Below the pieces are notes generated by a model. The model was not told the DNA's origin and searched no databases. It saw only the letters and a program-made list of their open reading frames with translations. Below, piece after piece: positions 14,133 to 22,586 of a DNA stretch of 25,772 nt (the first letter of the stretch is position 1; each line of letters opens with the position of its first letter). Where the stretch lies: the NCBI GenBank assembly GCA_905213905.1, contig CAJMKD010000032.1, positions 1-25,772 of the forward strand, in the 5' to 3' direction. Origin of the DNA: an uncultured Sutterella sp. (GTDB lineage Bacteria > Pseudomonadota > Gammaproteobacteria > Burkholderiales > Burkholderiaceae_F). The position numbers and the translations under genes are program-made.

Positions 14133-14948
14133 ATGCTTCTTGATCAGCTCTACCTCAAGCTCCAGATGGGTGCGCATCCGCGCTACTACGACACTTCGGG
14201 CGCAATGCTCCCGGGCGTCGTCAAACGCATGGGCGTGCCGATGAGCGTGGTGCGCGAAGCCGCCAAGGACATGATCCGCCTCGGCAGAACGAAGACGCTT
14301 CTCGAAGAGGCGCTCTCCGAAAAGCTCGAGACGCACGAGGTGATTCTCGTCGTGGGCCTGGTGCTCGCGGGCGACTGGCGGCTTTCCTTTTCGGAAAAGC
14401 TCGAGGCGGCGCGCCAGTACATGCCGTTTTTGACGAACTGGGCCACCTGCGACACCTTTGCGCAGGCGATGCGCGATTTTGAAAAGAACCGCGAAGCCGG
14501 GAAGCCCTTCATCGAGTCGCTCCTCGACAATTCCAATCCCTGGTACGTGCGCACGGGGCTCGTGCTGATCCTCAACCACTACATTGACAGGAGCGAGCTC
14601 GACTGGGTGCTCTCGGCCTTTTCCCGCACGAACGTCCGCGCGCTCGCGAGAACCCATTACTACGTCTCGATGGCGCTCGCCTGGGCCGCCTCCGTCTTTT
14701 TCATCCGCTTCCCCGACGAAGTCGCCGCGTGGCTGCGGACCGTCGCCGAAGAAGAGGCGGTCGACATCGTGACGGTTCGCCGCGCGGTGCAGAAGGTGCG
14801 CGACAGCTACCGCGTGCCCGACGAAGCCAAAAAGCGCCTCACCGATTCGATCCGCGCCATCGCTGCGGTGCTGCCGCCCTGCAAGGTTTATGCGCCCCGG
14901 CCGAAGAATCCGGAGGACGACGAGAAGCCGGCAAAGAAAGGCAAATAG
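14133..14948 (+). CDS. AlkD-like DNA alkylation repair protein, 271 aa
   Basis: AlkD proteins remove alkylated bases (such as 3- or 7-alkylpurines) from DNA with an all-helical HEAT-like fold. The sequence is helical throughout and shows the family's late conserved stretches: NPWYVRTGLVLILNHYI (the W-x-x-R-T segment) and THYYVSMALAWAASVFFIRF (the YYV-x-M-A-x-AW signature), followed by VRRAVQKVRDSYRV. The last 20 residues are Lys-rich and probably disordered. The ATG at 14133 is chosen because conserved sequence begins there; its ribosome site is weak (ACGGA, 11 bases upstream), and ATGs at 14064 and 14067 are alternatives. It stands alone. Confidence 0.82.
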   Translation: MLLDQLYLKLQMGAHPRYYDTSGAMLPGVVKRMGVPMSVVREAAKDMIRLGRTKTLLEEALSEKLETHEVILVVGLVLAGDWRLSFSEKLEAARQYMPFLTNWATCDTFAQAMRDFEKNREAGKPFIESLLDNSNPWYVRTGLVLILNHYIDRSELDWVLSAFSRTNVRALARTHYYVSMALAWAASVFFIRFPDEVAAWLRTVAEEEAVDIVTVRRAVQKVRDSYRVPDEAKKRLTDSIRAIAAVLPPCKVYAPRPKNPEDDEKPAKKGK

Positions 14949-15212
14949 GACGCCTCAGAAGCGAACCGTCCCAAAAAAACGCAGCCCCAGCACCCCATCC
15001 CACATTTATGGAATAGGGTATCCCCTTTGCCCTCGAAATGGGCTAGAGTAGCGGCCTGCAGCAGAGGGCGGGCGAAACGCGCCTGACAGATTTTTCGTTT
15101 CTCAGCGCCTCACTGCCCGCTTATGCCGCAGAAGACGCCCGCAGCGCGAGAACTGCCGGCGTTTCCGCACTCCGTCCGCGCCACGGCGCGGCAACAGCGA
15201 CGCACGAATCAA

Positions 15213-15785
15213 ATGATCAGAAAATTTCTCAACGAATTTCAGGCCTTCATCTCCCGCGGCAACGTCCTCGACCTTGCGGTCGCGGTCATCATCGGCGCGG
15301 CTTTCTCGAAGATCGTCGACAGCCTCGTCAAGGACATCGTGAACCCGATCCTCGGCGTTCTCGTCGGCCGCCCGGACTTTACGAACCTCTTCATCGTTCT
15401 GAAGCCCGTGCCCGGCTACTCGGGTCCCAACACCTATGAGGCGCTCGTGAAGGCGGGCGCCACCGTCTTCGGCTACGGCGCGTTCCTCACGGCCGTGATC
15501 CAGTTCCTGCTCCTCGCCTTCGCGGTTTTCTGGCTCATCAAGATCGTGATGACGGCGCGCGCGAAGATCACGGAGACGGCCGAGAAGCTCCTCGCCCATG
15601 ACGCAGCCGAAGCCCAGATGAAGGCCGATGAAGCGAAGGCCGCCGAAGAAGCGCAGAAGGCGCGCGAAGCAGCCGAAGCGGAAGCGAAGCGCCGCGAAGA
15701 AGCGGAGCGCGCAGCCGCCGTCAACAAGGAAACGGTGGCGCTGCTCACCGAAATCCGCGATCTCTTGAAGAAGAACGCCGGCTGA
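15213..15785 (+). CDS. mscL: Large-conductance mechanosensitive channel MscL, 190 aa
   Basis: MscL forms a pentameric inner-membrane pore that opens under hypo-osmotic stress. The N-terminal helix and first membrane helix are clear (FQAFISRGNVLDLAVAVIIG, AAFSKIVDSLVKDIVNPILG), then the periplasmic loop and the second helix (FGYGAFLTAVIQFLLLAFAV). The family end motif LLTEIRDLL is present at residues 177-185. The protein is about 50 residues longer than the usual 136-145: a charged Ala/Glu/Lys/Arg stretch (about 125-172) without helix breakers sits between the second membrane helix and the end motif. No ribosome site is seen before ATG 15213. A strong terminator follows. Confidence 0.95.
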   Translation: MIRKFLNEFQAFISRGNVLDLAVAVIIGAAFSKIVDSLVKDIVNPILGVLVGRPDFTNLFIVLKPVPGYSGPNTYEALVKAGATVFGYGAFLTAVIQFLLLAFAVFWLIKIVMTARAKITETAEKLLAHDAAEAQMKADEAKAAEEAQKAREAAEAEAKRREEAERAAAVNKETVALLTEIRDLLKKNAG

Positions 15786-15814
15786 GCCGCAGAGCCCCCT
15801 TAAGCAAAATTAAT

Positions 15815-15853
15815 AAAAGGACGCCCCGAATCGATCGGCGGCGTCCTTTTTTT
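15815..15853 (+). terminator. Rho-independent terminator of mscL
   Basis: AAAAGGACGCC (15815-15825) pairs with GGCGTCCTTTT (15840-15850), and the T-run continues to 15853 (seven T). The loop holds a small CCG/CGG stem. Confidence 0.9.
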
Positions 15854-15958
15854 CATTCTGCCCGAGGGAGCTGCCCGGCCTGAAGTGCCGGGCAGTGCCA
15901 GGAAGAGGGCGCTCGGGCTGCCTCAGGCCTCTAGGGCCTCAGGCCGCAAGCCTTTGAA

Positions 15959-16876
15959 TCAGGCCTTGAAGGCGGCTTCAAGCGCCGGCACAACCTTCTT
16001 CTTGCGGCTCATGACGCCGGGGAGCCACATGTTGTCGCCGAGCGCCACGCCGAAGGCCGCGGCGATCTTTTCAGGGTCGTCCGAAGCCATCAGGAGACGG
16101 GAGCCTTCCTTCATGATGTCCGTGAGAAGGAGCATCGCCGTGTGGCGGCCTTCGGCCTTCATGCGGCCGAGCTCTTCGAGGAGCTCGGGAATGCGGTCTT
16201 CAATGATGGCGAGGTCGACGAGCTCGAGCTGGCCCACGCCCACCTTGGCGCCCGACATGTTGAAGTCCTTGAAGTCGCGGCAGATGAGGGCGCGCGGCGC
16301 AACGCCCTTGACGGCAGACTTCGCCGTGAAGAGCTCCATGCCGAGGGCTTCGAGGTCTTCGACGCCCGCGATCTTCGCGAGCGCTTCGGCGGCCTTGCGG
16401 TCGGCGGGCGTGCACGTGGGCGACTTGAAGATCACCGTGTCGGAGAGAATCGCGCAGAGCATGGCGCCGGCGATGTTGGCGGGGATTTCAACGCCGAGAT
16501 AGTCGTACATGCCCTTCAGGATCGTGTTCGTGCAGCCCACGGGCATGATCACGCATTCGACGGGCGAGGACGACGTGACGTCGCCGAGCTTGTGATGGTC
16601 GACGATGCCCTTCAAGTTCGCCTGCGCAAAATCATCAGGCGCCTGGCCGAGATCGGAATAGTCGACGAGGTAGACGTCTTCGCCCGCAACGGACGTGATC
16701 ACTTCGGGGGCCTTGAGGCCGAAGCGCTCGAGCACGAACGCGGTTTCAGGGGCGGGCTCGCCCTGCGCGCGCGCAACGACGTCAAGGCCGCGGGCCTTGT
16801 AGAGATGCTCGCAGGCAATCGCGGAAATGATGCTGTCGGTATCGGGGTTCTTATGACCGAGGATGATGGCGGACAC
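15959..16876 (-). CDS. ppaC: Manganese-dependent inorganic pyrophosphatase (family II), 305 aa
   Basis: It hydrolyses pyrophosphate to phosphate in the cytoplasm, pulling biosynthetic reactions forward. All DHH-family marks are present: GHKNPDTDS near the start (His and two Asp metal ligands), VDYSD at about residue 70, GIVDHHKLGD at about 90, LSDTVIFKS at about 144, and the C-terminal SRKKKVVPAL that binds pyrophosphate. VDYSD differs from the usual VDHNE, keeping the metal-binding Asp but changing the next residue from His to Tyr. The start is a GTG (16874-16876) with only a distant AAGG. Length is normal. It is a single gene. Confidence 0.95.
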   Translation of the reverse strand: MSAIILGHKNPDTDSIISAIACEHLYKARGLDVVARAQGEPAPETAFVLERFGLKAPEVITSVAGEDVYLVDYSDLGQAPDDFAQANLKGIVDHHKLGDVTSSSPVECVIMPVGCTNTILKGMYDYLGVEIPANIAGAMLCAILSDTVIFKSPTCTPADRKAAEALAKIAGVEDLEALGMELFTAKSAVKGVAPRALICRDFKDFNMSGAKVGVGQLELVDLAIIEDRIPELLEELGRMKAEGRHTAMLLLTDIMKEGSRLLMASDDPEKIAAAFGVALGDNMWLPGVMSRKKKVVPALEAAFKA

Positions 16877-17603
16877 TTGATTTCAACCTTTTCAAAAATG
16901 ACGGCGCGCCGCTTGGGGTGCGCGGGAAACGGCTTTCGGACGGCGGCGCTGCCGAAAGCCCGGAGTCGAAAAATCGGCCGGCGCCGCGCGCTGCGGCGCC
17001 GAGACCGAATCTTTTGATTTTATCAAAACCGGCTATGCGCTCCTTGGCTCGAAATCGTGTTCGAAAGCTTGTTCGGAATCGTGCGAACGCGTCTGAAATT
17101 GCGATGGCGCTGCGAACATGGGGAAAAGTGGGAAAAGCGAACAAGGCTTTCTGCGCTCAGCTGGGGTTTCGGCCGAGCTTTCAGCCGCCCTGACGGGAAT
17201 TCTTGCGCCGCCCTCAATAGCCATAGTCTCTCAGCCGGATTGCCGGAATAGATTATTGGAACCAGCCATTCCAGCATGTGGAAGGCTCTTCATAAAATAC
17301 GTAGGTTTCATTCCCATTGTTTACTATACGTAGACAATCATCAGCACGTTATTTCCCGATCTTTTCAGTCAAGTATGCCGTTTACTAAGAGATCACGCGT
17401 AAGCGGTATACCTACACAAAAATTTCTACGCCTTCCGATGTATGGGTTCCTTACTATCACAGGCGTTGAAGCGTCTTTTGGCTTCACGAACGCAACGACG
17501 TCCGCTGCTGGGATCCCCGGCGCCGTCGGCGGCCCGCTCAGGCCCGAGCGGGAAGCCGCCCACAGCGCATCGCGGCAGCCGGACGCCACGGAAGGAGAAA
17601 AAC
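16877..17603. other. Intergenic region upstream of ppaC and the first oxidoreductase operon
   Basis: About 730 bp between divergent genes. 17012-17028 holds a perfect 7-bp inverted repeat (TTTTGAT, three bases, ATCAAAA). 17290-17460 is AT-rich and carries GTTTACTA at 17319 and 17380, a related CCTTACTA at 17449, and TACGTA at 17298 and 17327, probably regulatory sites for the operon at 17604. No credible coding frame is seen. Confidence 0.45.
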
Positions 17604-20177
17604 ATGAAGGAACAGTACGGCGCAACGCTGTCGCGGCGTTCGCTCATCGGCGCCGCTGGCGCGCTCGGCACGGCCGGCGCGCTCGGCTGCTTTGCGCCCG
17701 GCCTTTCGGCCGCAGCAGCAGCGCAAGAAGTCGAAGACCTCAAGGCGCAGGGCTGGGCGGCCCACCCATGCGCCTGTAATATGTGCGGCGGCTACTGCGG
17801 CCTCCTCGCGCTCCACAAGAAGGGTGAAAAGCCTTCGGCTGCAACGGTGCGCATCATGCCGAACCCCACGCATCCGCAGCGCGGCTGCTGCGCGCGCGGC
17901 GCGCAGGCCATGTGGGTGTGGAATCATCCGATGCGGCTGCGCAAGCCCCTCATGCGCACGGGCGAGCGCGGCAGCGGCGAATTCAAGGAAGTGAGCTGGG
18001 ACGAAGCGCTCGACGCGATCGCCTCCCGCATGAAGGCGATCGTCGAGAAGCACGGCGAGCATGCCGTCGCCATGACGAGCCACAACTTCTCGGGCTTCCA
18101 GCAGTGGCTCGGCGCCGCGCTCGGCACGCCCAACATCATCAGCCATTCCTCGACCTGCAACTCCGCTTCCGTGGCCGGCCGCCGCGCCGTCTTCGGGAAG
18201 GGCTTCGACGGCGCAGGGAAGGTGGAGCCCGATTACGAGCGCTGCCGCTACCTGCTCCTCGTCGGCCGCACGCTCAACTGCGCCATGGGCATTGCTTCTG
18301 TAGTCTCCAAGGCCAAGGCCGACGGCGCTCGTCTTGTCTTTGTCGACCCGCGCATGCCTGAAGGGGCGCTCTCGGACGCCGAATGGGTGCCGATCCGCCC
18401 GGGCACCGACGCCGCCTTCCTCTCGGCGCTGATTGCCGTGGGCGTGCAGGAAAACCTCGTTGACCGTGCTTTCCTCGCCGCGCACACGAATGCGCCGTAC
18501 CTCGTCGAAAAGGGCACCCGGCAGCCGGTCACCGCAAAGGCGGCGGGCCTCGGCGAATCCGGCTGGGTCGTGATGGATGAGGCGAGCGGCCGTCTTGCCG
18601 TGATGGACCTCGAGCGCGACGAAAAGGGCGCCGCAAAGGAATTCCTCGAACCCGAAGGCGTCGCGCCCGCGCTTGAATTCGAGGGCGAAATCGAGCTTGC
18701 CGGCGGCCGCGCCGCCGTGGAGACGGCCTTCGTCGCCTTCATGCGCGAAGCGTCCGCGATGACGCCCGAGCGCGCCTCGGAAATCACCGGCATTCCCGCC
18801 GACACGATCGTGCGCATTGCGCGCGAATTCTTCCGGCTCGACGGCGTCTGCGACGACGGCTGGTACTCCGCGCGCAACGGCAACGACACGCCCGCCTACC
18901 AGCTCATGAGCCTTCTCAATGTCTTCGCGGGCAACCTCGACCGCGAGGGCGGCTTCGTCGTGACGCAGGGCGCCGGCCTCTCGGCCCCGGGGGTCAAGGC
19001 CGGCAAGGGCCCGAGCGGCCAGAAGTGGGCCGCGCCCAAGGAAAAGGCGCTTGACAAGCAGTTCTACCCGGAAGGCTCCGGCACGTTCTCGGCGATCTTC
19101 GACGCCATCGTGAAGGGGAAGCCCTATCCGATCCGCGCCGCCTTCATCACCGGGACGACGATGTTCCACCGCGAAGCCAATTCCGCCCGGCTCGCCGAAG
19201 CGATGAAGGCGCTCGACCTTCTCGTCGTGCAAGACATTCTGCCGCACGAAATCATGGACTACGCCGACTTCGTGCTTCCCTGCACGTTCTTCCTCGAGTG
19301 GCATGAATATGCGGGCCTCAAGTGGAGCCTCAACGGGTGCGTGCAGAAGAACGACGCGGACCTCAATCCGCCCGAAGGCTGCGACGCGCGCGAAGAGATC
19401 TGGCAGTTCTGCGAAATTCTGCGCCGCAGCTTCCCCGAGCGCGCCGCAGAGCGCCTCGGCTACGACCGTGAATTGAAGACCCGCGCCGAGTTCAAGGCCT
19501 GGCTCGACGGCCTTCAGGACAAGGCCTGGGCGAAATTCATCGAAAAGAAGAACGCCGAAAAGCCGGGCGAGGGCGACCGCATTCGCGCGGACGTCGAAAA
19601 GAACGGCTGGGCGCTCGTCACAAAGAAGAAGTTCGGCCAGCATCCGTTCGTGAAATGCTTCGGCACGCCGACCGGAAAGCCCGAGCTTCTTTCCTTCCTC
19701 TGCGCTTCGAAATACGAAGAAAAGGGCTGGAAGAGCATTCCTGCTTATGAGCCGCAGCAGGCCTATCGCGCGCCGAAGCCGCGCACGGACGAATTCGTGC
19801 TCGTTTCCGGCAAGGACAGCGCCTCGTGCTCTGGCGTGACGCTCTTCACGTGGCCCACGAAGTTCCTGGGCGACCGCACGCTCTGGATCAATCCGGTCGA
19901 CGCCGACCGCCTCGGCATCAAGACGGGCGACGAAATCGAAGTCGAAGGCCTCGACAACGGCGTCAAGGGCCGCACGAAGGTGACGGTCACGAACCGCGTG
20001 ATGCCGGGCGCGCTCTTCTCGCACGGCTTCTCCGGGGGCGTGCGCACGAAGAAGCTCCATCCGGCCTACGAATGGACGCGCGAAGGCGTCAATTCGCACT
20101 GGTTCGCCACGGGCTACCGCGAACCCGTCACCGGGTCGCTCGCCAACAATTCCTCCGTGCGGATCAAGCGCGTCTGA
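17604..20177 (+). CDS. Tat-exported molybdopterin oxidoreductase catalytic subunit (module 1), 857 aa
   Basis: This is the substrate-reducing subunit of a DMSO reductase-superfamily complex working in the periplasm. GAAGGAG precedes ATG 17604. A twin-arginine signal is seen at S-R11-R12-S-L followed by an Ala/Gly-rich stretch. The [4Fe-4S] site is C58-x2-C61-x3-C65 plus C96. Cys185 in HSSTCNSAS is the likely Mo ligand, as in polysulfide, thiosulfate and arsenate reductases. FVDPRMPE, PIRPGTDAAF, and the C-terminal NPVDADRLGIKTGDEIEVEG plus FSHGFSGG are cofactor-binding parts. It heads an A-B-C operon, with the FeS subunit 15 bp downstream. Length is nearest to ArrA but the motifs do not settle arsenate, polysulfide, thiosulfate or another substrate. 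A paralogue starts at 22918. Confidence 0.92.
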   Translation: MKEQYGATLSRRSLIGAAGALGTAGALGCFAPGLSAAAAAQEVEDLKAQGWAAHPCACNMCGGYCGLLALHKKGEKPSAATVRIMPNPTHPQRGCCARGAQAMWVWNHPMRLRKPLMRTGERGSGEFKEVSWDEALDAIASRMKAIVEKHGEHAVAMTSHNFSGFQQWLGAALGTPNIISHSSTCNSASVAGRRAVFGKGFDGAGKVEPDYERCRYLLLVGRTLNCAMGIASVVSKAKADGARLVFVDPRMPEGALSDAEWVPIRPGTDAAFLSALIAVGVQENLVDRAFLAAHTNAPYLVEKGTRQPVTAKAAGLGESGWVVMDEASGRLAVMDLERDEKGAAKEFLEPEGVAPALEFEGEIELAGGRAAVETAFVAFMREASAMTPERASEITGIPADTIVRIAREFFRLDGVCDDGWYSARNGNDTPAYQLMSLLNVFAGNLDREGGFVVTQGAGLSAPGVKAGKGPSGQKWAAPKEKALDKQFYPEGSGTFSAIFDAIVKGKPYPIRAAFITGTTMFHREANSARLAEAMKALDLLVVQDILPHEIMDYADFVLPCTFFLEWHEYAGLKWSLNGCVQKNDADLNPPEGCDAREEIWQFCEILRRSFPERAAERLGYDRELKTRAEFKAWLDGLQDKAWAKFIEKKNAEKPGEGDRIRADVEKNGWALVTKKKFGQHPFVKCFGTPTGKPELLSFLCASKYEEKGWKSIPAYEPQQAYRAPKPRTDEFVLVSGKDSASCSGVTLFTWPTKFLGDRTLWINPVDADRLGIKTGDEIEVEGLDNGVKGRTKVTVTNRVMPGALFSHGFSGGVRTKKLHPAYEWTREGVNSHWFATGYREPVTGSLANNSSVRIKRV

Positions 20178-20192
20178 GAGGAGTGAAGGGAA

Positions 20193-20777
20193 ATGGAAAA
20201 TAATCAGAAAAAGCTTGCGCATCTCTTTGACGCGACGCAGTGCGTCGGGTGTTCCGCCTGCATCGTCGCCTGCGCGCAGACGAACTATCCGGATCTTCTC
20301 GAAGGGGAGAATTCGGGCTGGGCGTCGCTTCCGGCAAACATCCGCAAGGCTGCCGTCGAGCGCGCGCGCCGTCCCGTGCAGATCCTTGTGCAGTGCCAGC
20401 AATGCGAAGAGGCGCCCTGCATCAAGGTCTGCCCCTTCGGCGCCAACATCCGAGACCCCGAAACCGGCATGGTGAAGACGGACCCCAACCGCTGCGTCGG
20501 CTGCGGCTACTGCGTCACCGCGTGCCCGTACGACGTCCGCTGGATGCATCCGAAGACGGGGCTCCCGGTGAAGTGCATGGGCGAAGGGTGCGAGGCGCTC
20601 GTGAGGGCAGGGGAGCTCCCCGCCTGCGTCGCCGCATGCCCCGTGCATGCGCGCAGCTTCGGCGACATCAACGACCCGGAATCGGAAATCTCCCGCCGCA
20701 TTGCTTCGTCGCGGTGTGAAAAGATCCTGCCTCAGAAAGGCACGAAGCCCAACTTCTTCGTGGTGGTATCGAAATGA
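20193..20777 (+). CDS. Four-cluster ferredoxin electron-transfer subunit (module 1), 194 aa
   Basis: It passes electrons from the membrane subunit to the catalytic subunit. Sixteen cysteines in four groups bind four [4Fe-4S] clusters: C17-x2-C20-x2-C23-x3-C27, C68-x2-C71-x4-C76-x3-C80, C101-x2-C104-x2-C107-x3-C111, and C128-x4-C133-x11-C145-x3-C149. The last group has C-x4-C (CMGEGC) where PsrB/PhsB-type proteins usually show C-x2-C. It has no signal peptide, so it should be exported bound to its Tat partner. A GAGGAG site (20177-20182) lies 10 bases before ATG 20193. Its stop overlaps the next start (ATGA at 20774), indicating translational coupling. Confidence 0.93.
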   Translation: MENNQKKLAHLFDATQCVGCSACIVACAQTNYPDLLEGENSGWASLPANIRKAAVERARRPVQILVQCQQCEEAPCIKVCPFGANIRDPETGMVKTDPNRCVGCGYCVTACPYDVRWMHPKTGLPVKCMGEGCEALVRAGELPACVAACPVHARSFGDINDPESEISRRIASSRCEKILPQKGTKPNFFVVVSK

Positions 20778-21655
20778 CGGCTGACATGCTCAATCTCACC
20801 CAACAGGTCGCGACGAGCCACTGGGGCTGGACGATCGCGCTCTTCCTTTGGCTTGTGGGCCTCTCCGGCATGAGCCTCACGCTCAACTTCTGGCTGCGCT
20901 CGAAGAAGGTCCTTCTTCTCGCAACAGTTGCGGGCGTCGCCGGGACGCTCCTCGTGGTCTCGCACCTCGCGCGCATCCTCAATCTTCCCTTTGCCGCCAT
21001 CAATGCGCTTCTTGAGGGCAGCCTCAATTTCGGCAGCTGGATGTTCCTCGGGATCTGTCTCCTCGCGGTCCTCTGCGTCGCCACGGTGATCGAATCCTTC
21101 CTCGTCGTGAAGGCGGGCGAAGGGAAGTGCGCGATCCTGGAATCGAAGGCGGCCGCCTGGTTCAACGCGATTCTCGGCGTCGGCGCCACGGCCTATTCGG
21201 GGTTCCTCCTCACGCAGGCTGCGGGCGTGCCGCTCTGGAACACGGCGGCGCTGCCGGTCCTCTGGATCCTTTCGGGCCTTGCCTGCGCGTTCGGGCTCGT
21301 CGAGATCCTCGAGAGCGCGAAGAAGCTTGACGTTCATGCGCCCGCCGGGCTCATGACGGCCGCCGACATCGCGCACATTGCCGAAGCGCTCGTCCTCTTC
21401 GCCTTCGTGCAGTCGGCCTTCTCGGGGACGCCCGGCGCCGTCGCCTCTGCCGAAACCCTCGTTTCGGGCGCGGGCGCCACGCTCTTCTGGGGCGGCGCCG
21501 TCGTGGTCGGGATCGCCATTCCGCTCGTGATGAACCGCATCGGGAAGAGCCTCCCGAACCTCGGCCTCATCACGGGCGTCGCAGCGATCGTGGGCGCGCT
21601 CTGCCTGCGCGCGGCGATCCTCTTTGCGGGCTACTTCGACCCGGTGCTGATGTAA
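20774..21655 (+). CDS. NrfD/PsrC-type membrane quinol-oxidising anchor (module 1), 293 aa
   Basis: An integral membrane protein with about eight hydrophobic segments, starting WGWTIALFLWLVGLSGMSLT and including VLLLATVAGVAGTLLVVSHL, MFLGICLLAVLCVATVIESF and VVVGIAIPLVMNRIGKSLP. Order, length and the short N-terminus before the first helix fit the NrfD family, which binds quinol near the periplasmic side and feeds electrons to the FeS subunit. It overlaps the preceding gene by four bases. An LNLP/GSLNFGSWMF stretch follows the third helix, where NrfD proteins carry an R-x-L...S-W-G-S/T-type motif. A hairpin (21688-21720) follows the operon. Confidence 0.87.
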   Translation: MTADMLNLTQQVATSHWGWTIALFLWLVGLSGMSLTLNFWLRSKKVLLLATVAGVAGTLLVVSHLARILNLPFAAINALLEGSLNFGSWMFLGICLLAVLCVATVIESFLVVKAGEGKCAILESKAAAWFNAILGVGATAYSGFLLTQAAGVPLWNTAALPVLWILSGLACAFGLVEILESAKKLDVHAPAGLMTAADIAHIAEALVLFAFVQSAFSGTPGAVASAETLVSGAGATLFWGGAVVVGIAIPLVMNRIGKSLPNLGLITGVAAIVGALCLRAAILFAGYFDPVLM

Positions 21656-21687
21656 TCGGCCGGGAAAAACTCGAAAGTTGACGCGCT

Positions 21688-21720
21688 CGGGGCGCTTCCT
21701 CTCTTGGGGGAAGCGCCCCG
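21688..21720. terminator. Hairpin between module 1 and the HxlR gene
   Basis: CGGGGCGCTTCC (21688-21699) pairs with GGAAGCGCCCCG (21709-21720), a 12-bp perfect stem with a 9-base loop. No T-run follows on the plus strand, so termination efficiency is uncertain. It lies between convergent genes. Confidence 0.6.
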
Positions 21721-21820
21721 AATTCATGGCTAGGGAGCCCCTATGCAGGCTTTACCGCAGCGCCTTTTTCAAACCATCCTCAAGCCGTCATGGACTTGAG
21801 CCATGCTTCAAGCCGCCCGG

Positions 21821-22249
21821 CTAGTCCTGCGGCGGGCAGCCGCGGCAGTTCTTCGGCGCGCGAAGCGCCGCATCGGCGCCGTACTTGCGGGACCAGCGGC
21901 AGATGCTCTTCAGAATCGGAATCGCCGAGCGGCCTTTTTCCGTGAGGGCATATTCGACGCGCGGCGGAATCTCCGGATACTGCCGGCGCTCGATGATCGC
22001 TTCGTCGGCGAGCGACTTGAGCGCTTGCGCGAGCACGGCGTCGGAGACGTTCTGCATTTCGCGGCGAAGCTCGGAGTAGCGCATCGTGCCGGTCGCGCCA
22101 AGAAGGCAGAGGATCCGCGGCTTCCACTTGCCGCAGAAGATGTCGAAGCCGTACTCGAGCGGGCAGCGCTCCTCCAGTTCTGCAGCCGGCACAATCGGCT
22201 CACCCTGCACTTCGCGCTTAAGCAAGCATGTGCGGGAATCGATGCCCAT
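21821..22249 (-). CDS. HxlR-family transcriptional regulator, 142 aa
   Basis: A winged-helix dimer of the MarR-related HxlR family. Marks are the conserved Cys in RCPLEYGFDIFCGKWKPRIL (Cys29, near the family position), RYSELRREMQNVSDAVLAQA as the DNA-binding helix pair, and the wing RRQYPEIPPRVEYALTEKGR. An AGGAGGAGG site (22256-22264) stands six bases before the ATG. HxlR proteins often sense electrophiles, oxidants or aldehydes through that cysteine. There are extra Cys at 8, 39 and 48, and a C-terminal CRGCPPQD. It lies between the two oxidoreductase modules, divergent from module 2, with a perfect palindrome upstream, so control of module 2 and itself is likely. Confidence 0.92.
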   Translation of the reverse strand: MGIDSRTCLLKREVQGEPIVPAAELEERCPLEYGFDIFCGKWKPRILCLLGATGTMRYSELRREMQNVSDAVLAQALKSLADEAIIERRQYPEIPPRVEYALTEKGRSAIPILKSICRWSRKYGADAALRAPKNCRGCPPQD

Positions 22250-22434
22250 TCTTTTCCTCCTCCTGAAACAAAAAAGAACGCTTGGTCGCCGAAGCTCCTA
22301 TTCTGCCTAAAGCCGCGCGGACGCGCTTGACGCTTCGCACCGCGCCAGACGCATCGTGCCCTCCGCCCCGGCGGACGGAAGCGCCTGGTTTTCAGCGCAT
22401 GACGCCCGAAGCCCATGTACAGCATAGATTTTCA

Positions 22435-22449
22435 CTAACGAATCGTTAG
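22435..22449. promoter_or_regulatory. 15-bp palindrome, candidate HxlR operator
   Basis: CTAACGA, one base, TCGTTAG is a perfect 7-bp inverted repeat, about 185 bp before the HxlR start and 470 bp before module 2. Short symmetric sites of this kind are typical targets of HxlR/MarR dimers. Confidence 0.5.
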
Positions 22450-22586
22450 CTTTAAATCATCTGCTCATTTTTTTCTTAGTGGCTCAGCGCAAAGAAATTT
22501 CAGCGGTTTTTCAATTATTTGATTTCCTTTGAATCGGCTCCGTTTTTTCTATTCCTCTTCGGCAACGCGGCAAGAAGAGCGAAATT

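Noticed and set aside
17012..17028. FNR/ANR box
   Set aside because: The spacer between TTGAT and ATCAA is three bases rather than four, and the site is nearest to ppaC; kept only as an inverted repeat.
17538..20648. Very long minus-strand open frame opposite module 1
   Set aside because: It is the antisense shadow of the catalytic and FeS genes, caused by high GC and few stop codons; it is rich in Arg, Ala, His and Gly without any domain.
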